Below, piece after piece: positions 60,318 through 61,870 of a stretch of DNA of 61,870 nt (positions are counted from its first letter, which is position 1; the number at the start of each line of letters is the position of its first letter). The stretch comes from Cupriavidus sp. 2SB (GTDB lineage: Bacteria; Pseudomonadota; Gammaproteobacteria; Burkholderiales; Burkholderiaceae). The stretch is taken from positions 1 through 61,870 of the forward strand of contig NZ_SCMX01000040.1 of assembly GCF_005503625.1 (NCBI RefSeq), given 5' to 3'. The position numbers were made by a program, and so were the translations under genes. The notes under the pieces were generated by a model. That model saw nothing but the letters and a program-made list of their open reading frames with translations. It did not search any database and was not told the origin of the DNA.

Positions 60318-61219
60318 TTTGCATCTCCTGTCACCGCGCGGAGGCGGTCGATGGCAGCAATGGCGCCGGCCTTGTCGATGGCGACTCCTTCCAAGGCATA
60401 CGAACTCGGCCTGACGTGTCCGGATGCGTCGATGTGTACGTACGACATCAAGCCTTTCTCTTTGGGCAATGGATCGCAAGTCGGCATGCCCTGCGCACCG
60501 GCTTCACTGATAGCCAGACTTACGTCCGGCTTGGCGTTGTCCAACCATGATTTAAGCTTACGGGTGACCGCTGCATCAGCGGCGCCGACGCTATGTGTCG
60601 CCTGCTGGGGAAGCAGCAGTAGCTCTGATGCGCCGACTTCCATCGCCAATGCGGCCACGGCGTCCAGCTCGTCAATGGTGTTCGCGTTGATGACAACGTT
60701 GATGCCGAGTGGTGCCAGTTGGCGTGCGTCATGCAGCCGTGCGACCAGGTCGTGGAACGGTCGGCCTCGCAGGCGCTCGTAGGTACGGCCGACTCCATCT
60801 ACGCTGATACGAATAAAGTGGACACTACCGCAGAGCTGTTCTAGCAGCCGAGGCACGAGACGGTGGCCGTGAGTCGTGAAGGTGATTGCCAGCTCAGTAT
60901 CGCGAGCCGCAGAGCGGCAAATTTCGGCAAATGCGGGATGCAAAGTCGGTTCGCCACCGCCGAATCCAACGCCTAAACAACCGGCTGCGTCAAGCTCCGT
61001 CAGCCAGCCACCAAGGACATCTGCTTCCAAAGCTGCCCGATGCTTCGGCGCGTAGCAATACGAGCAATGCAGATCGCAAAGATTGGTAAGCGCGATGGAA
61101 ACTTGTCGCGGCGCTTTGGACCACCGTTCCGGAGGAATTTGAACTTCGTCCAATAGTGCGTTGAAACCGCTTTTCCTATCAAACATATGCAGGCCGTCTG
61201 GCCCGTGCCTTGATTTCAC
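60314..61219 (-). CDS. Radical SAM enzyme of the STAND-associated operon
   Basis: A 301-aa radical SAM protein. The iron-sulfur motif C-x3-C-x2-C is in LTNLCDLHCSYCYAPKH, followed by VGFGGGEPTLHPAF, which binds the amino end of SAM in the family. The remaining TIM-barrel strands are seen around TFTTHGHRL, IRISVDGVG and VVINANTIDEL. The C-terminus has one Cys (GMPTCDPLP), not a full SPASM cluster. It lacks the known viperin signature. The GTG at 61219 has AAGGG six bases upstream; an ATG at 61186 is also possible. It is the first gene of the operon. Confidence 0.85.
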   Translation of the reverse strand: MKSRHGPDGLHMFDRKSGFNALLDEVQIPPERWSKAPRQVSIALTNLCDLHCSYCYAPKHRAALEADVLGGWLTELDAAGCLGVGFGGGEPTLHPAFAEICRSAARDTELAITFTTHGHRLVPRLLEQLCGSVHFIRISVDGVGRTYERLRGRPFHDLVARLHDARQLAPLGINVVINANTIDELDAVAALAMEVGASELLLLPQQATHSVGAADAAVTRKLKSWLDNAKPDVSLAISEAGAQGMPTCDPLPKEKGLMSYVHIDASGHVRPSSYALEGVAIDKAGAIAAIDRLRAVTGDAN

Positions 61220-61870
61220 GTTATGCCCTTAAATCAGTCTGTCCGAGCTTTTCGCGAAGTTCAACAGGCGCACCGGTGTCCGGGCGCGCGCGGCGCGTGT
61301 CATCACCGGAGACAACAACGCTGCGATAGCTTCGCAAGCCTTCTTAACGCATTTCTTGTGCAAATTGTAACGAATGAGGCGGCAATTTTCGCATAAAAGG
61401 GGAGTACGTTCGTAGCCGCGGACAAACGCTTTGAGCAAGGGGACCTGATTTACCCAGTTCGTTCATTCGATACGCTCGGGCGGGGCTCGGCGGTCGTCAT
61501 GCCCGGGCATATCCTGACAGTATGGGATGAGGGCATCTGCTATCGCCTTCGTGGAAGACCAGTAAGCCCTCAGCCAGATGCATTGAAAGTGAGGGGTAAA
61601 ATGATCTCCTTTCCATGCGCCACGGCCATTATGGAATTAACGTGTCATGCTCCGCGTTATTCCGCAATTTGATCCTGGCGAAATATTTTTCGGGTCGAAT
61701 ATGGCGGAAAAGACAGCCGGCGATTCAACGTACTGCAAGGCGGCCCCCTTCGAACGTGCAAAGCGCTGAAGCCTGCTGTCCAAGCTTTGCTCAAATGTCG
61801 TAGGGCTGGCCATTTACAGATGTCGGCACGGGCGTGCGGTTTGTGCGGGTTCGAAAGCTTTACGTGGGGG
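61220..61870. other. Upstream region of the radical SAM operon, no supported gene
   Basis: About 650 bp contain no gene I can defend. One plus-strand frame open from about 61397 to 61672 encodes RSFDTLGRGSAVVMPGHILT and more, but has no start codon before an ATG at 61499 (57 aa); it may be a fragment. A minus-strand TTGAAC near 61260 could be a -35 box for the operon, with no clear -10. Confidence 0.4.

Noticed and set aside
60314..61219. Prokaryotic viperin
   Set aside because: It has the C-x3-C-x2-C motif, but not the viperin-type context, and it groups by eye with general MoaA/PqqE-like enzymes.
61229..61438. 69-aa minus-strand frame upstream of the radical SAM gene
   Set aside because: Basic, Cys-containing low-confidence sequence with no ribosome-binding site; likely chance.
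61499..61672. Plus-strand 57-aa frame with a protein-like sequence
   Set aside because: The open frame runs upstream to about 61397 without a start codon, and I know no family. Mentioned only in the gap note.

Overview
The window is chromosomal DNA of a GC-rich betaproteobacterium, most likely Cupriavidus or a close Burkholderiaceae relative. The evidence is the core gene order (pyrG-kdsA-eno-ftsB; dapA-bamC-MBL; cysS-HhH glycosylase-accA-tilS-lysC; suhB diverging from trmJ) and the hexR/edd Entner-Doudoroff pair. The genus call is inference from layout and protein character, not from a search.

Positions 1-49258 are core genome. They run: the 3' part of comEC; hexR divergent from edd-gntK, with two visible HexR-type operators; a four-gene Anbu (proteasome-like) operon of ATP-grasp, alpha-E, transglutaminase and Anbu peptidase; an alpha/beta hydrolase; pyrG, kdsA, a DUF1330 gene, eno and ftsB; a block with Hsp33, gamma carbonic anhydrase, a DUF455 ferritin-like protein, an acyl-CoA synthetase and ferredoxin-NADP reductase; a PHP phosphatase, YciO, a site-2 protease, a methyltransferase, dapA, bamC and an MBL hydrolase; roxA divergent from slyD; mutS; a type IV pilin with a sigma54/PilR-like promoter; suhB, trmJ, cysE and lpxH; two cyclophilins and a TPR protein; then cysS to lysC. 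A REP/BIME-like GC-rich inverted repeat occurs four times, once read through in frame inside comEC.

Positions 49259 to the window end look like a genomic island starting at a tRNA-Ser(GCU) gene. A tyrosine recombinase follows directly. Then come two tandem XRE regulators divergent from an unknown gene plus a DEDD-type exonuclease-like gene, small hypothetical genes, an orphan Phd/UPF0175-type antitoxin, a barstar-like gene bracketed by IS30-type terminal repeats, a 78-bp miniature element with complete ends, and a decayed response-regulator fragment. No second copy of the tRNA 3' end was seen, so the far island end is probably outside the window.

The most interesting item is a three-gene minus-strand operon at 55861-61219: a radical SAM enzyme, a translationally coupled 131-aa protein, and a 1343-aa protein with a putative N-terminal PD-(D/E)xK nuclease domain, a NACHT/STAND-like P-loop NTPase core and a long C-terminal region. 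It resembles antiviral STAND (Avs) architecture, but the radical SAM and small-protein partners are not part of any defence system I can name. I propose it as a candidate undescribed anti-phage system.
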